From Aurantiochytrium sp. KH105 (Eukaryota; Sar; Bigyra; Thraustochytrida; Thraustochytriidae): DNA of 23,784 nucleotides. The DNA lies in NCBI GenBank assembly GCA_003116975.1, contig BGKB01000301.1, forward strand, positions 1-23,784, in the 5' to 3' direction. Position numbers and translations under genes: made by a program. Shown in pieces: positions 1-8,626 of the stretch. Position 1 is the first letter of the stretch. The number at the start of each line of letters is the position of its first letter. The notes beneath the pieces are model-generated. The model had not been told where the DNA came from. It did no database searches and saw nothing but the letters and a program-made list of their open reading frames with translations.

Positions 1-435
1 CCGGTGTGCCGAGGCGACAATGCCTGGGACGGCTGCGACGGTCTCGAGACAAACGGCGTGGTGGTCATACTTTTCTCTGAAGAAGAGAAACATGAACTTT
101 TCGAGAACCTGCACGGTGTTGTATGCGATCTTGTCGCGCAAGTTCTTGGGTTCGTAGTGGTAGACCTTGCCGAGGGCCTCGAGATTCTCGCACGAGAGCG
201 CGGGCGGGAAGGATTCCCCAACCTCTTGGTATCTCTTGTGGCGCTCGTACGCCTTGGCAATGAGTTCCTCTGCCTCCGGTTCGACCCAGTCATACTTGCG
301 GCGCAGCAGATGAAATCCGCGCGCCTGCGTCGCCTTGAGCGCCGCCTCGGCCAGACTGCCCTGCACGCCTGCGCGCGCGGCCTGCATCTGCATGCCGCGC
401 ACGAGGCTAGTTCTTCCCAGTTGGCTCGCGAGCAT
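1..435 (-). CDS. AOX: Alternative oxidase, N-terminal part (runs off the left edge)
   Basis: The reverse strand is open from an ATG at 435-433 to the window edge (145 codons, no stop). Alternative oxidases are diiron ubiquinol oxidases on the matrix side of the inner mitochondrial membrane; they pass electrons from ubiquinol to oxygen and bypass complexes III and IV. Recognition rests on residues 101-140: a D-K-x-A start, an FLFFREKYDHH stretch, then CLETVAAVPGIV, the family's LETVAAVPGMV-type signature. Glu131 in LET would be the first diiron ligand; the other ligands lie beyond the edge. Residues 1-50 are rich in Arg, Ala and Gln with few acidic residues, as in a mitochondrial presequence. 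The ATG is the first in frame after an upstream stop at 672-670 and sits in a GAGAAGATGC context. No intron is seen in this part. The family call is firm; completeness cannot be judged. Confidence 0.84.
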   Translation of the reverse strand, partial: MLASQLGRTSLVRGMQMQAARAGVQGSLAEAALKATQARGFHLLRRKYDWVEPEAEELIAKAYERHKRYQEVGESFPPALSCENLEALGKVYHYEPKNLRDKIAYNTVQVLEKFMFLFFREKYDHHAVCLETVAAVPGIVASAHR

Positions 436-2119
436 CTTCTCTTCTCTTGCTGGCTTGCTGGCTTGCTTGCTGGCTTGCTTGCTTTCTCGTTCGGGGTTTG
501 CTTGCTTGCCTCTCGAGGTTTGCGGTTTGTCTGCTGCGTCTGTTCTGTCTGCCTGTTGCTGTTGCTTGCGATTCCTGGGACCGGATCTGCTTCGGCTTAA
601 GTTGTTCGCCCACCAACCGACTTGAGAGGGCGTCCAGTTTGTGTCCCCAAATGTAGTAACTGGCCGTAACTAGAAGGCCTAGTATTCGTTGTGATTGATC
701 GAGTCAAGTCAAGTTCGTCGCACCCGGCTTCCAGCCAGGAAACCCCCACACGCAAAGCGCCGACCAGGTCAGCCCGAGCAGCCAGCTGTGCTGCAGCGTA
801 TGCAGTGCAGAGCACCAGCACCTTGGCTAGCTTCTTGAAGGATGCATGGCAGCTTGAGCAGGCTAGCAATAGCACGAGTGGAGTGGACAATGCAAAGCGC
901 CGAGCGTGGAACTCCGGGACGAATGAAAGGCGTGGATTCAGAGAGCCGTCTGCACGAGCGTCGTCGACGGTGGCCCGCGAGACGAACCGAACAGGCAATG
1001 ACAGTATGGCAATGGTACCATGGCCACGAGGGGTAACGAACTTGCATGACCTTGACGCAGCGATGACGCCGCAGGCTCGCCACCCACTCACCACCCACCC
1101 CACCAGCCGGCAGCCTCGTCGTGCATCAGCCCAGCACGCACAACGAGATTCCAAAGCCACAACGCCGCGAGATCTTTCCTATTCTCCGCGCGGGGCTTCC
1201 GGGCGGCCAACAACGGCTCGTCACTCGCTCGTGCAGGACCGGCGCCGCTGCACTGCGCCCTCGACAACGAAAGTCAAACGTCGGCGTCCCCACGTTCACC
1301 GCCCATCACCGCGCGCTGCACGCAGTCGGCCATGGGCCCGGCATCGACGCTACGGTCGCGACGCCTCGTTCGGGCTTATGGCAAGCGCTCTCAGTCCCGT
1401 CACATATCCATCCTACGCTACGCGCAGCCAGAAAGAAGAGAAGAACCAAGGGAGAAGACTTCTGCCTCGTTGCCGGAGCGGAGCCGCCGCCTTCGCCGAC
1501 CTCGCGCAGAAAGCGCCGCGCCAGAGCCGAAACGATGCGCGGCGCCGCGCGCGTCCGGTGCTCGCGCGGGCGCGGGCGCCGGAGCGGGCGACGTGCGGCA
1601 GATCAATCTCCGCGCCCAAAGCGCCGGCCAGGCAGGGCACGCGCGGAGGCGGTGGTTTCGATGACGATGTGCGAGGAAGACTGCGACTACGACGCGCACG
1701 GCGAGGCAGGCGACGGCGCGATGGGGGGCGGCTAGAAAGAAGCGCGAAGCTAGCGACACGAGCTGCTGCTGCTGCGTAGCTTAGGCTTGCGGTCCGCGAT
1801 GAGGACGAGGGGCTTGGAGGACGCAGTAGCCAGCTAGCAGGTCAAGCTGAAAAGGTGGAGACCATTGATGGAAGCAAGCCGCGCGAAGAGGTTCTCTTTG
1901 GCCGACGAGATTTGACCGCTCGCTCGTCACAGCTGGCCTTGGTAGCTGGAGACTTGTCACGTGGCGTGTTGTCGTCGAGGGGAGGGCGTGGCTGGTCAGG
2001 AGCTGCAGCATTTCGCCCGCCAATGGCTTTCGCCCCTGATGGCCGCTATTCTGCGGTGACAGTGACAATTAGAGCATTGCATCGCAGGGCAGAACAAGGG
2101 CAAGGGCTATCATTCAGGG
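436..2119. other. Gene-free stretch upstream of the alternative oxidase
   Basis: No convincing gene is seen on either strand. The long open frames here lack ATG starts or are Arg/Ala/Pro-rich, as expected from GC-rich non-coding DNA. Because the oxidase is on the minus strand, its promoter and 5' leader should lie in the first few hundred bases. Visible there are a CTTG/GGCTTG-rich tract (446-485) directly upstream of the start codon and a short direct repeat of GTAACT (656-661 and 666-671). The part around 1480-1740 is very GC-rich. No TATA box was identified with confidence. Confidence 0.6.
446..485. repeat. Imperfect CTTG/GGCTTG repeat in the oxidase 5' flank
   Basis: Units of CTTG and CTGG alternate on the plus strand, that is CAAG/CCAG on the transcribed minus strand, starting about 10 bases upstream of the oxidase ATG. 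If transcription starts further upstream, this tract lies in the 5' leader. The same CTTG unit recurs as longer arrays at 12253-12290 and 13463-13502. Confidence 0.75.
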
Positions 2120-2150
2120 CCACAACGACCTGAGCATCGCGTCGTTGTGG
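2120..2150. repeat. Perfect 10-bp inverted repeat (hairpin), copy 1
   Basis: CCACAACGAC at 2120-2129 is the exact reverse complement of GTCGTTGTGG at 2141-2150, with an 11-base loop CTGAGCATCGC. It marks the start of tandem copy 1. It could be a stem-loop in a transcript or a binding site for a dimeric protein; the sequence does not decide between these. Confidence 0.85.
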
Positions 2151-2448
2151 ACGGCAGAGGTGCTTTGGCTATTCTGCCGCTTCGATTGGGCCGTAAAGAG
2201 CAACAGGAATATGAGTGTGCGAAAATGCGGAGCTAGCGTCTGTTTTGCTGACGCTGGAACCTAATAGGCTATAGATGGGAATGGCGTGGGAACCGAAGTT
2301 GGTCAGACAGCTGGAACGATGATGACGCAAAGTTGCTTCGATTTGCTGGCTCTGGTTCTTGGTGTGCTGTTGTCTTCTTCTTGGTTGGTCAATCTTTGTC
2401 CTGGCTCACTTGCCTTGCCTTGGCTTGACCATCATTCAGCAGCGGCAA

Positions 2449-2479
2449 CCACAACGACCTGAGCATCGCGTCGTTGTGG
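2449..2479. repeat. Perfect 10-bp inverted repeat (hairpin), copy 2
   Basis: Both arms (2449-2458 and 2470-2479) and the 11-base loop are identical to copy 1 at 2120-2150, while other parts of the duplicated unit have diverged. Identity of stem and loop in both copies is compatible with constraint, but two copies are too few to prove it. Confidence 0.85.
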
Positions 2480-2876
2480 ACGGCAGAGGTGCTTTGGCCG
2501 ACGACATTTTGCCGCTCCATTTGGACTCCATATGAGTGTGCGGACACGCGGAGCTAGCGCTTGTTATGCTGACGCTAGAACCTAATAGGCTAGTTGGGAA
2601 TGGCGTGGGAACGGAAGGAGGTCAGACAGCTGGAACGATGATGACGCAAAGTCGTTTCAATTTGCTGGCTCTGGTTCTTTGGTGTGCTATTGTCTTCTTT
2701 CTGGTTGGCCAATCTTGTTCTTGATCACTTGCTTTGGCTTGGCGTGGCTTGACTTGACAAGACTTGCGTGCCTTCAAGTTGTAAGGGTATTTCACCAGGC
2801 AGCAGACAACACAAGATTTAACAATGCTCAGGCTGTTAAGAAACGCTAGGTCAGGGGGAAAAACAACAAAGAGACC

Positions 2877-5800
2877 TTACATGGCATTCGGCAGCGTGCG
2901 CACCTCAATTTCAACGAGGAACGAACGCACGGCTTCCAAGTCGTCGTTCGCGTCCTCTCCGTCGTCGGGCAAATCCCGTTTCAAACTATTGACGACCTTG
3001 CGCTGCACATCATCAGGGCCCATAGTGAGATTGCCGAGCGCCGCAGCAGCTTCGCGGCGCGAAGTGGGGTCACCTTTGCGCAACATCTCAATAAGAGGCT
3101 CGAGCGCCCCCGAGTGCCCAATACGGGGAAGATTCTCTGAGACCTCCGTTAAAGAACCGAGAGCACCCGCCGCGCGCGCGCGAGCCGTCTCGTTGCTGTT
3201 GCGAAGCAGACGCACAAGCCGGGGCAAGGCCTCGGACTTTCCAATGGCCACCTTGTTGGCATCGCTTTCGTGCGCCAGCGCCCACAAAGCCTCAGTAGAG
3301 TGAATCTGCACCAAAGCATCCCGCTCCTTGAGGGCGAGAATAAGAGCGTCGGTCGCTCCTGCCTCGATGATTTCATCCTTGACATCTCGATTCTGCGCCA
3401 AATTCCGCAAACAGAGCGCCACGCGCACACGGACCGCGGGGCTAAAATGCGGCTGCAAAAGCCGCACAAGCGGAGGAATGGCGCCTTCGTCTGCAATGAG
3501 TTGCTGCGTCGCTTCATCGCCGAGAGCCAAATTGTTGAGGGCTCCACAGGCGTTCTCGCGGCTAAGGATCGAACCAAACGCTAAAAGCTGCACGAGCGCA
3601 GGTATGGCTTCTGCGCAGCTTTTGATGAGCGAACGGTACTGCGGCGCGTACGAAATATGCATCAGCGCGCCAGCGGCGTTCTCCTGCGCGACAGAGGTGC
3701 CGTGCGTAATGAGGCGCGCCATCTCAGCAACAATGACGATTCGCTTGCGGCGTTTCATAATCTCCACGACCGCCTCGGGTTCAAAGGAAAGGTGCCAGAT
3801 AACACCCATGAGATTTTCTTGCGTAAAGTCTGTCGCATCGCCTTCCTCGGACAGGTTGTACACAATGGGTTTGACACCGCGATGCAAGAGAATCTCAGAT
3901 CTACCACTGGGAAGGTCGGCCAGGGTCCAAAGTGCCCCAGCGGCCTCCTCCTTGGCCACATCCGAAGACAAGCGGTCGTCGGCCGGGTGCCGCAGAAGCC
4001 TGAGGAGATAAGGAATTGCCCCGCTCGAGACGATGGCCTCTGCGGCGTCGGGATCATCCGAAAGGTTCCACAAGACGCCAGCCGCATTTTCTCGAATCGC
4101 GACACTTTCCTTGCTTCGCAACGAATCCACGAGGACGTCGATGATTCCATCTTGAACCAGTGTTTTGACGTTTTTGCTCGAAGTAGCCATATCAAGAATA
4201 GCCTCGAGGGCATCCTCCCGGTCCTCGGCGTCGTTGCTGCGGGCTAGGTTCACAAGACGATGGAGCTTTTCCTGCGTCGGATCGAGTCGCGAGGCAAGAG
4301 CATTGCGCGCCCACAGCAGATGCGAAACTGCGCGCGCACACAAGCCTAGTCCGCAAGGCTTGGGCGGCTGCTCGCCTGGTTGAGCTGCAATTGGAGCTCG
4401 TCCATAAGAGCTCTCGACCGTTTCAACCACTTCGCTGCCAAAAGTATTTGAACTAAAGTCCACACTGGCGCGATCGGAAAATTCATTGGGAGAGAGCATC
4501 CTCTGCAGTCGCGCCACCCTATTTTCGGGATACCGCGTTGACTGTAGACGCGAGCTGACTGCGTTGTGGAGCACTAAACTTGGGCCACGCGAGGTCTGCG
4601 TCGCTTCTTCGAGCGGCGGAACGGGGGGTGGGGTCAAGGGCGGCGGAACTGGCGGCGGCGAGGTGACTCGTCCAAGACCGCGAGCCTTGCGCGTCTTGAT
4701 GGTTCCAACGCTGGCCTCGTCTGCGATGCCGGTGCAGCGCGCTTCATTTTCAGCCTCGCGAACAAGGTTCTCAATGGCCTCATCGATGCGTTCCTCGAGC
4801 GCATACGAGGTCTGGATCGCCGAGAAGAGACGGCTCTGAAGACCCTTGAAGCGTGAGAGCTGGCGGGAGGCCGCTCTCGAGGCGTTCGATTGATCCGACT
4901 CTTCGAGCGATAGCGTCGTGGGAGGAGGGGGGCGGCGACCCTTGAGCGAGGCAAAGAGCCTCGAGGGCTTTTTGTCCACTGCAGTGCGCGGCGGCGCGAG
5001 AGGAATCTCGCGACCTGAAGGCGTGTACTTTCGCATTTGGGGGAACCCTGGCGCCCCAAGACCCGGTGGCGCGCCACCATCGAGGCCAACGTCTGCAAAG
5101 GTCCCGGATTCCAGGCTTCTCGTGTGACGAGACTGCGCCCCGGAGCCGCGAGTCACAGACTCCTCGGCATCAGTGATGCTCGTGGTGCTGCAGGATTCGT
5201 CTTGAACAGACAGCTGTGTTGCGGACGAAAGGGGACGCACTTCGGGTGTCTTTTCATTGCTGCGGTCGTAGAGGAAAGGGCCGAGCCGCCGTCGCCATGC
5301 AAGTGCCTTAAGAGTGGGTCTCGAGGGACCAGAGGACTCTGACGATTCGGACTGCTCCGAAGACGAGGAAGCCAGAGACGTGGTACGTCCGCGCGCATCA
5401 ACTTCGATTTCTACCCTGGGATCATTCGGCGTTCCGGTGGTAACACAGACGGGCCGAACCGCCTTGGCGAGGATCCTTTTCACTTCGTCTGCGGGTTTTC
5501 CAAAGACGGGAACATCGCCGATGGCGACGATAACATCGCCCGTCGCAACGCCATTAGGGTCCGCAAGCAAGGCAGGCATGATGACCTCGCCGACCATGGC
5601 GCCGTCGGCGCAGTTGACGATGGTAAATCCGGTATCGTTGTTGTGGATGGACACAATTTTGAAGACGCGGATGCGTCTTGTTTGACTCATTTGTTTCTTG
5701 AGCCCGTCGAGGTCTTCATTGTCGATGTCGCGATCGTCATCACCGCCGCCGTTTCGAGTTTTTGTGGCAGACTTTACGGCCCCGCCAAATGCGTCCTCAT

Positions 5801-6911
5801 GGAGGGCCGAGATAGACCATGTGAACATTTCGTGATTGATGTTGTATTGCAGACCGCGTAAGTGCGGAGATGCTTGGTGAAAGGCCCGCACCCAGGCTGC
5901 GAACTCAACCACGTTAGGAACAGCGAGAACGCAGTCGATGGCGCCTTCCTCGGCGAGGATTTCTATGATAAAGTGTCGGGGCGGTGATGGCCGGCTGCCT
6001 TTATACGGCTGAATTTTGAAGATGCTGGCAAGATTGATACGATGGGTAGCGGAAGTGTTTGGCAAGCCTGCAAAGTCGGCTGCGAGTGCGCGCTCGCTGC
6101 ATGGACCGAAGGCAAACAGACTGCTGTTGTTCTCGAGTTTGCAAAAGAAGCGTTCAAAGCGACCAGTAGTTGCAGCACCACCAACCTTTGTGCCTCCTCG
6201 TTTGTCACCAAAGGTGCCCTTTCTTACATAAGGGCCATCGTCATTGTTTTCGTCATCGTCATTATCATCGTTGTCTTCGACGCTGTCCCGGTTTTGATAT
6301 TCGTCGTCTTCACTATGGTAGCGACGTGTGACCTCGAGGACGCGAAGGAAACCCGAAAGGGTTGCTGTACCAGTGCCGTTGGTGGGAGCATTTTTCGCGT
6401 GTTTCTGCTTGGATTGGCCTTGTTCGGCGTCGGGGTCGACGAGACCCGTTTCGGCGGTCTGAGTACCGGTAGCTTCCTTTGGGGCAAGGTAGGAACTCGC
6501 CGCAAAGCTCATGATGGGCTCTCGCGATCGAGCAAATTTGGCGTGGTTTTTGCGTCGGAGCTCCTGTAGCAGCGGGGGCGCCTGTGGCTGAACGGGCCGC
6601 AGCGTACTACGCATTTTGATGGTGACCTTGTACTCGCCCTGATTAAAAAGCGGGTTCTTGTTGCGGCGTTTCATAACATGGGCAACTTCGAGGGTCCCTT
6701 CTTGCGCCACGGGGACGAGGGTCTGGTCGTGGAAAAAGACGAAGCCGCGCGCCACCCTGTCGCCGAGGAAGTCATCGATATGTTTGCGAAGGTCTGCTAC
6801 CGTCCTTACGGCCTCAAACTCTTGTTTTTCAAGCGCGACAACGCCCAGGTTTCTGCGCGGGAGCACGTTGAGCTCCTGCGAGCCGGAGAGCTCCACGAAG
6901 ATCTTGGGCAT
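2877..6911 (-). CDS. PH-PDZ-armadillo repeat scaffold protein (1344 residues)
   Basis: One uninterrupted frame. The ATG at 6911-6909 is the first in frame, and the TAA is at 2879-2877. Visible order: residues 1-100, a compact N-terminal region, possibly ubiquitin-like; 184-348, a PH-like domain starting LSGFLRVLEV and ending in a helix with Trp340 (EFAAWVRAF), split by an acidic Asp/Asn/Glu insert at about 201-226; 411-494, a PDZ-like domain with DTGFTI as binding loop and GDVIVAIGDVPV near its end; 500-860, a Ser/Pro-rich linker with proline runs at 661-664 and 751-766; 882-1310, about ten armadillo repeats with ENAAGVLWNLS-, GAIPPLVRLL- and AAGALGSLT-type motifs. Armadillo superhelices bind peptides, PDZ domains bind C-termini and PH domains bind lipids or proteins, so a membrane-linked scaffold is inferred. 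The armadillo part resembles Vac8/beta-catenin-type repeats; orthology is not claimed. Confidence 0.9.
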   Translation of the reverse strand: MPKIFVELSGSQELNVLPRRNLGVVALEKQEFEAVRTVADLRKHIDDFLGDRVARGFVFFHDQTLVPVAQEGTLEVAHVMKRRNKNPLFNQGEYKVTIKMRSTLRPVQPQAPPLLQELRRKNHAKFARSREPIMSFAASSYLAPKEATGTQTAETGLVDPDAEQGQSKQKHAKNAPTNGTGTATLSGFLRVLEVTRRYHSEDDEYQNRDSVEDNDDNDDDENNDDGPYVRKGTFGDKRGGTKVGGAATTGRFERFFCKLENNSSLFAFGPCSERALAADFAGLPNTSATHRINLASIFKIQPYKGSRPSPPRHFIIEILAEEGAIDCVLAVPNVVEFAAWVRAFHQASPHLRGLQYNINHEMFTWSISALHEDAFGGAVKSATKTRNGGGDDDRDIDNEDLDGLKKQMSQTRRIRVFKIVSIHNNDTGFTIVNCADGAMVGEVIMPALLADPNGVATGDVIVAIGDVPVFGKPADEVKRILAKAVRPVCVTTGTPNDPRVEIEVDARGRTTSLASSSSEQSESSESSGPSRPTLKALAWRRRLGPFLYDRSNEKTPEVRPLSSATQLSVQDESCSTTSITDAEESVTRGSGAQSRHTRSLESGTFADVGLDGGAPPGLGAPGFPQMRKYTPSGREIPLAPPRTAVDKKPSRLFASLKGRRPPPPTTLSLEESDQSNASRAASRQLSRFKGLQSRLFSAIQTSYALEERIDEAIENLVREAENEARCTGIADEASVGTIKTRKARGLGRVTSPPPVPPPLTPPPVPPLEEATQTSRGPSLVLHNAVSSRLQSTRYPENRVARLQRMLSPNEFSDRASVDFSSNTFGSEVVETVESSYGRAPIAAQPGEQPPKPCGLGLCARAVSHLLWARNALASRLDPTQEKLHRLVNLARSNDAEDREDALEAILDMATSSKNVKTLVQDGIIDVLVDSLRSKESVAIRENAAGVLWNLSDDPDAAEAIVSSGAIPYLLRLLRHPADDRLSSDVAKEEAAGALWTLADLPSGRSEILLHRGVKPIVYNLSEEGDATDFTQENLMGVIWHLSFEPEAVVEIMKRRKRIVIVAEMARLITHGTSVAQENAAGALMHISYAPQYRSLIKSCAEAIPALVQLLAFGSILSRENACGALNNLALGDEATQQLIADEGAIPPLVRLLQPHFSPAVRVRVALCLRNLAQNRDVKDEIIEAGATDALILALKERDALVQIHSTEALWALAHESDANKVAIGKSEALPRLVRLLRNSNETARARAAGALGSLTEVSENLPRIGHSGALEPLIEMLRKGDPTSRREAAAALGNLTMGPDDVQRKVVNSLKRDLPDDGEDANDDLEAVRSFLVEIEVRTLPNAM

Positions 6912-7340
6912 CGCGTCACAGCCCAGCCCCGCGCAGCACGACCCCACACGACTTCGCGCGCCTGCGTGCAGCGACCAGCGGCGCGGCGCCTTTCCCCGGC
7001 CGGCCCCTCGCTCTCGCGCCCTCGCGCCCTCGCGAGGCCCAGTTCGTCCCCTGCGCGCGAGCTCGCTAGCCTCGCTAGCCGCTTTGCCTTTTCTCTCTGC
7101 TTGCCTCGCACGTCCGAAGAGTGTGCGCACGTGCCGCTCGGCGCGGCGCGATCGAGTCGCCTCCTTTCGGAGACGGGCGAACGCACGGGGGCCGCCGCCG
7201 CAGCGCCCCGCTCGCTGCCGTCGCAGCCCTGCCGCGCGGGCCCTGCCTCTGCCTGCGCCTGCCTTCTTCGCCGAGCGGGACGCAGCGTGCGTGCGCGTGC
7301 GCGCGCGAGCGAGTGAGATTGGGATAACTAAATAAACAGC
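6912..7340 (-). promoter_or_regulatory. Presumed 5' leader/promoter of the PH-PDZ-ARM gene
   Basis: This is the GC-rich flank upstream of the ATG at 6911. It reads open in the gene's frame up to 7703 but contains no further in-frame ATG, so I treat it as leader. On the minus strand, TTTATTTAG (7336-7328) follows a 76-base pyrimidine tract (7428-7353). That arrangement could be a TATA-like core promoter or the acceptor of an intron in the 5' UTR. The sequence alone does not decide. Confidence 0.35.
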
Positions 7341-7352
7341 CAGCGAAAGGAT

Positions 7353-7428
7353 AAAGAAGGAAAGAAAGAAGGAAAGAAAGAAGAAGAAAAAAGAAAAAAA
7401 AGAAAAAAAAGAAAAAAAGAAAAAGAAA
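7353..7428. repeat. 76-base pure purine (AAAG/GAAA) tract
   Basis: Plus-strand bases are only A and G: GGAAAGAAAG units grade into GAAAAAAA units. On the minus strand, the coding strand of the PH-PDZ-ARM gene, this is a pyrimidine tract ending about 440 bases upstream of the ATG. Mirror-symmetric purine tracts can form triplex DNA and often exclude nucleosomes; either role here is inference. Confidence 0.9.
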
Positions 7429-7793
7429 CGGAGTGCGCACGCACGGCGAATCCTCCGCCGCCCTCGTGTTTCCCCGTCTCTGGGCTTGGTGCTCCTCTCG
7501 GAGCTCCCCCGCCGCCTGCCAGTTTTCCCGGCCGCAAAGGGAGGTATAATCCCCGTTCTCCTGGGGACGCGGGCGTTATGGGCGCCTGACTGGCAACTGG
7601 CACGATCTGGGCGCGCGCCCCGCGTCCGCACGGCGGCCTGCAGCGCGACACACTCGATTTCCGCGAGTGGCCCTGGGCTGCTGCTCCTCCGCGCGCACGT
7701 CACGCGGGCCGCTACTCACTCGCGCCGGCGCCTCGCCCGGGCCCAGCCAGGCCCCGTCTTCTTGTTCCCGTGCACGCGCTTGCACCGAGGCGG

Positions 7794-7829
7794 CTCTTCT
7801 TCTTCTTCTTCTTCTTCTTCTTCTTTTTC
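7794..7829. repeat. TTC microsatellite (36-base pyrimidine tract)
   Basis: (TTC)n on the plus strand grades into TTTTTC and is followed by a second short TTCTTCTTC block. With the purine tract at 7353-7428 it forms two opposite-polarity R/Y tracts about 370 bases apart. Confidence 0.9.
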
Positions 7830-8563
7830 AAGTTCTTCTTCATAATTATGTCGATCGACGCTGCACATACATGGCCGAGCGCAAGTTTCCGTCGCCCATC
7901 GATGCCGTCGCGTCGCGTCTGTGTGTCGCCGTTTCTCTCGCGAGTCTCGCCCGGCGAGGCCTTGTCGTGCTCGGCGATGTGAGGCGATGCGTTGTCGTTG
8001 GCCTTTCTTTTTGGAGAACAGCTTCCACTGTATACGTGCTTGCGAGGGCACAATGGAAGGGCCTACAGACGGTCAGCAAGACAACGAAGCCGAGTCTATC
8101 ACGCGGCGGGCGGAATGTCTGTTACCAGCGAGCGGCAGAACGACGGCGACAAAGTCAACTAACGCATGCCAATTAATTGACAGAATGTTGCATCTATACT
8201 ACCACCACCACTGCACGCCAGTGGGCGCGTATACCGCTGCAGCTGCAGCTGCGGACTGCCGCGTTCGAGTTCGCGTTCGCGTGGCTGGCGGGGGCGTGGC
8301 TGGCGGGCTGGCTTGCCTTGCCCGGCAATCAGGAAAATCTCCGTTAGGTCAGTCCAGTCGCCTTTTTACGGGCCAGCGGTCGCGCCACGGCCCACGAAGA
8401 AATGAACGAACTGCCTTGCGATCAGCACCCGCTCCACGTCCATATCCAGGTCCGCGACGACAAACTCTTGAGCGCGTCTCAGGCACCGTGAAAACCGAGC
8501 CTCCGTCGACCGGTCGATCGGTCGATCGGTGGGTCAGTAGCTAATCCGCATGTGTTATTTCAA

Positions 8564-8626
8564 GCTCCGCTTGCTCCGCTTGCTCCGCTTGCTCCGCTTG
8601 CTCCGCTTGCTCCGCTTGCTCCGCTC
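8564..8626. repeat. Nine-base tandem repeat GCTCCGCTT, seven units
   Basis: Seven contiguous 9-bp units; the first six are identical and the last ends in C instead of T. Nearly perfect identity indicates recent expansion by slippage. It is not part of any credible reading frame. Confidence 0.95.

Larger units (their letters stand above)
2120..2757. repeat. Two-copy direct tandem duplication, unit about 330 bp
   Basis: Copy 1 is about 2120-2448 and copy 2 about 2449-2757. They share long near-identical blocks in the same order: the hairpin with GACGGCAGAGGTGCTTTGG, a block around ATATGAGTGTGCG, GAGCTAGCG, GACGCT(G/A)GAACCTAATAGGCTA, GGTCAGACAGCTGGAACGAT, GATGACGCAAAGT, and TTTGCTGGCTCTGGTTCTT. 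They differ by substitutions and small indels, mainly 20-60 bases after the hairpin. No reading frame is conserved convincingly, so this looks like a non-coding duplication. It lies between the 3' end of the PH-PDZ-ARM gene and the oxidase upstream region. Confidence 0.9.

Noticed and set aside
691..1779. 362-codon plus-strand open frame and the overlapping 187-codon minus-strand frame (597-1160)
   Set aside because: The plus frame starts at GTG, the products are Arg/Ala/Ser-rich without domain-like patterns, and both strands are open over the same GC-rich sequence.
2120..2479. Bacterial-type terminators at the two hairpins
   Set aside because: No U-tract follows the stems, and the context is eukaryotic.
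2536..2724. 62-codon frame inside tandem copy 2 with a hydrophobic end
   Set aside because: It starts at GTG, and the frame is not preserved in copy 1 because of indels.
6912..7703. 264-codon upstream extension of the PH-PDZ-ARM frame
   Set aside because: No in-frame ATG before 6911. The extension encodes Arg-rich sequence and a polyphenylalanine run from the pyrimidine tract, typical of translated leader or intron DNA.
8564..8626. CRISPR-like array
   Set aside because: The units are 9 bp and contiguous with no spacers, and the genome is eukaryotic.
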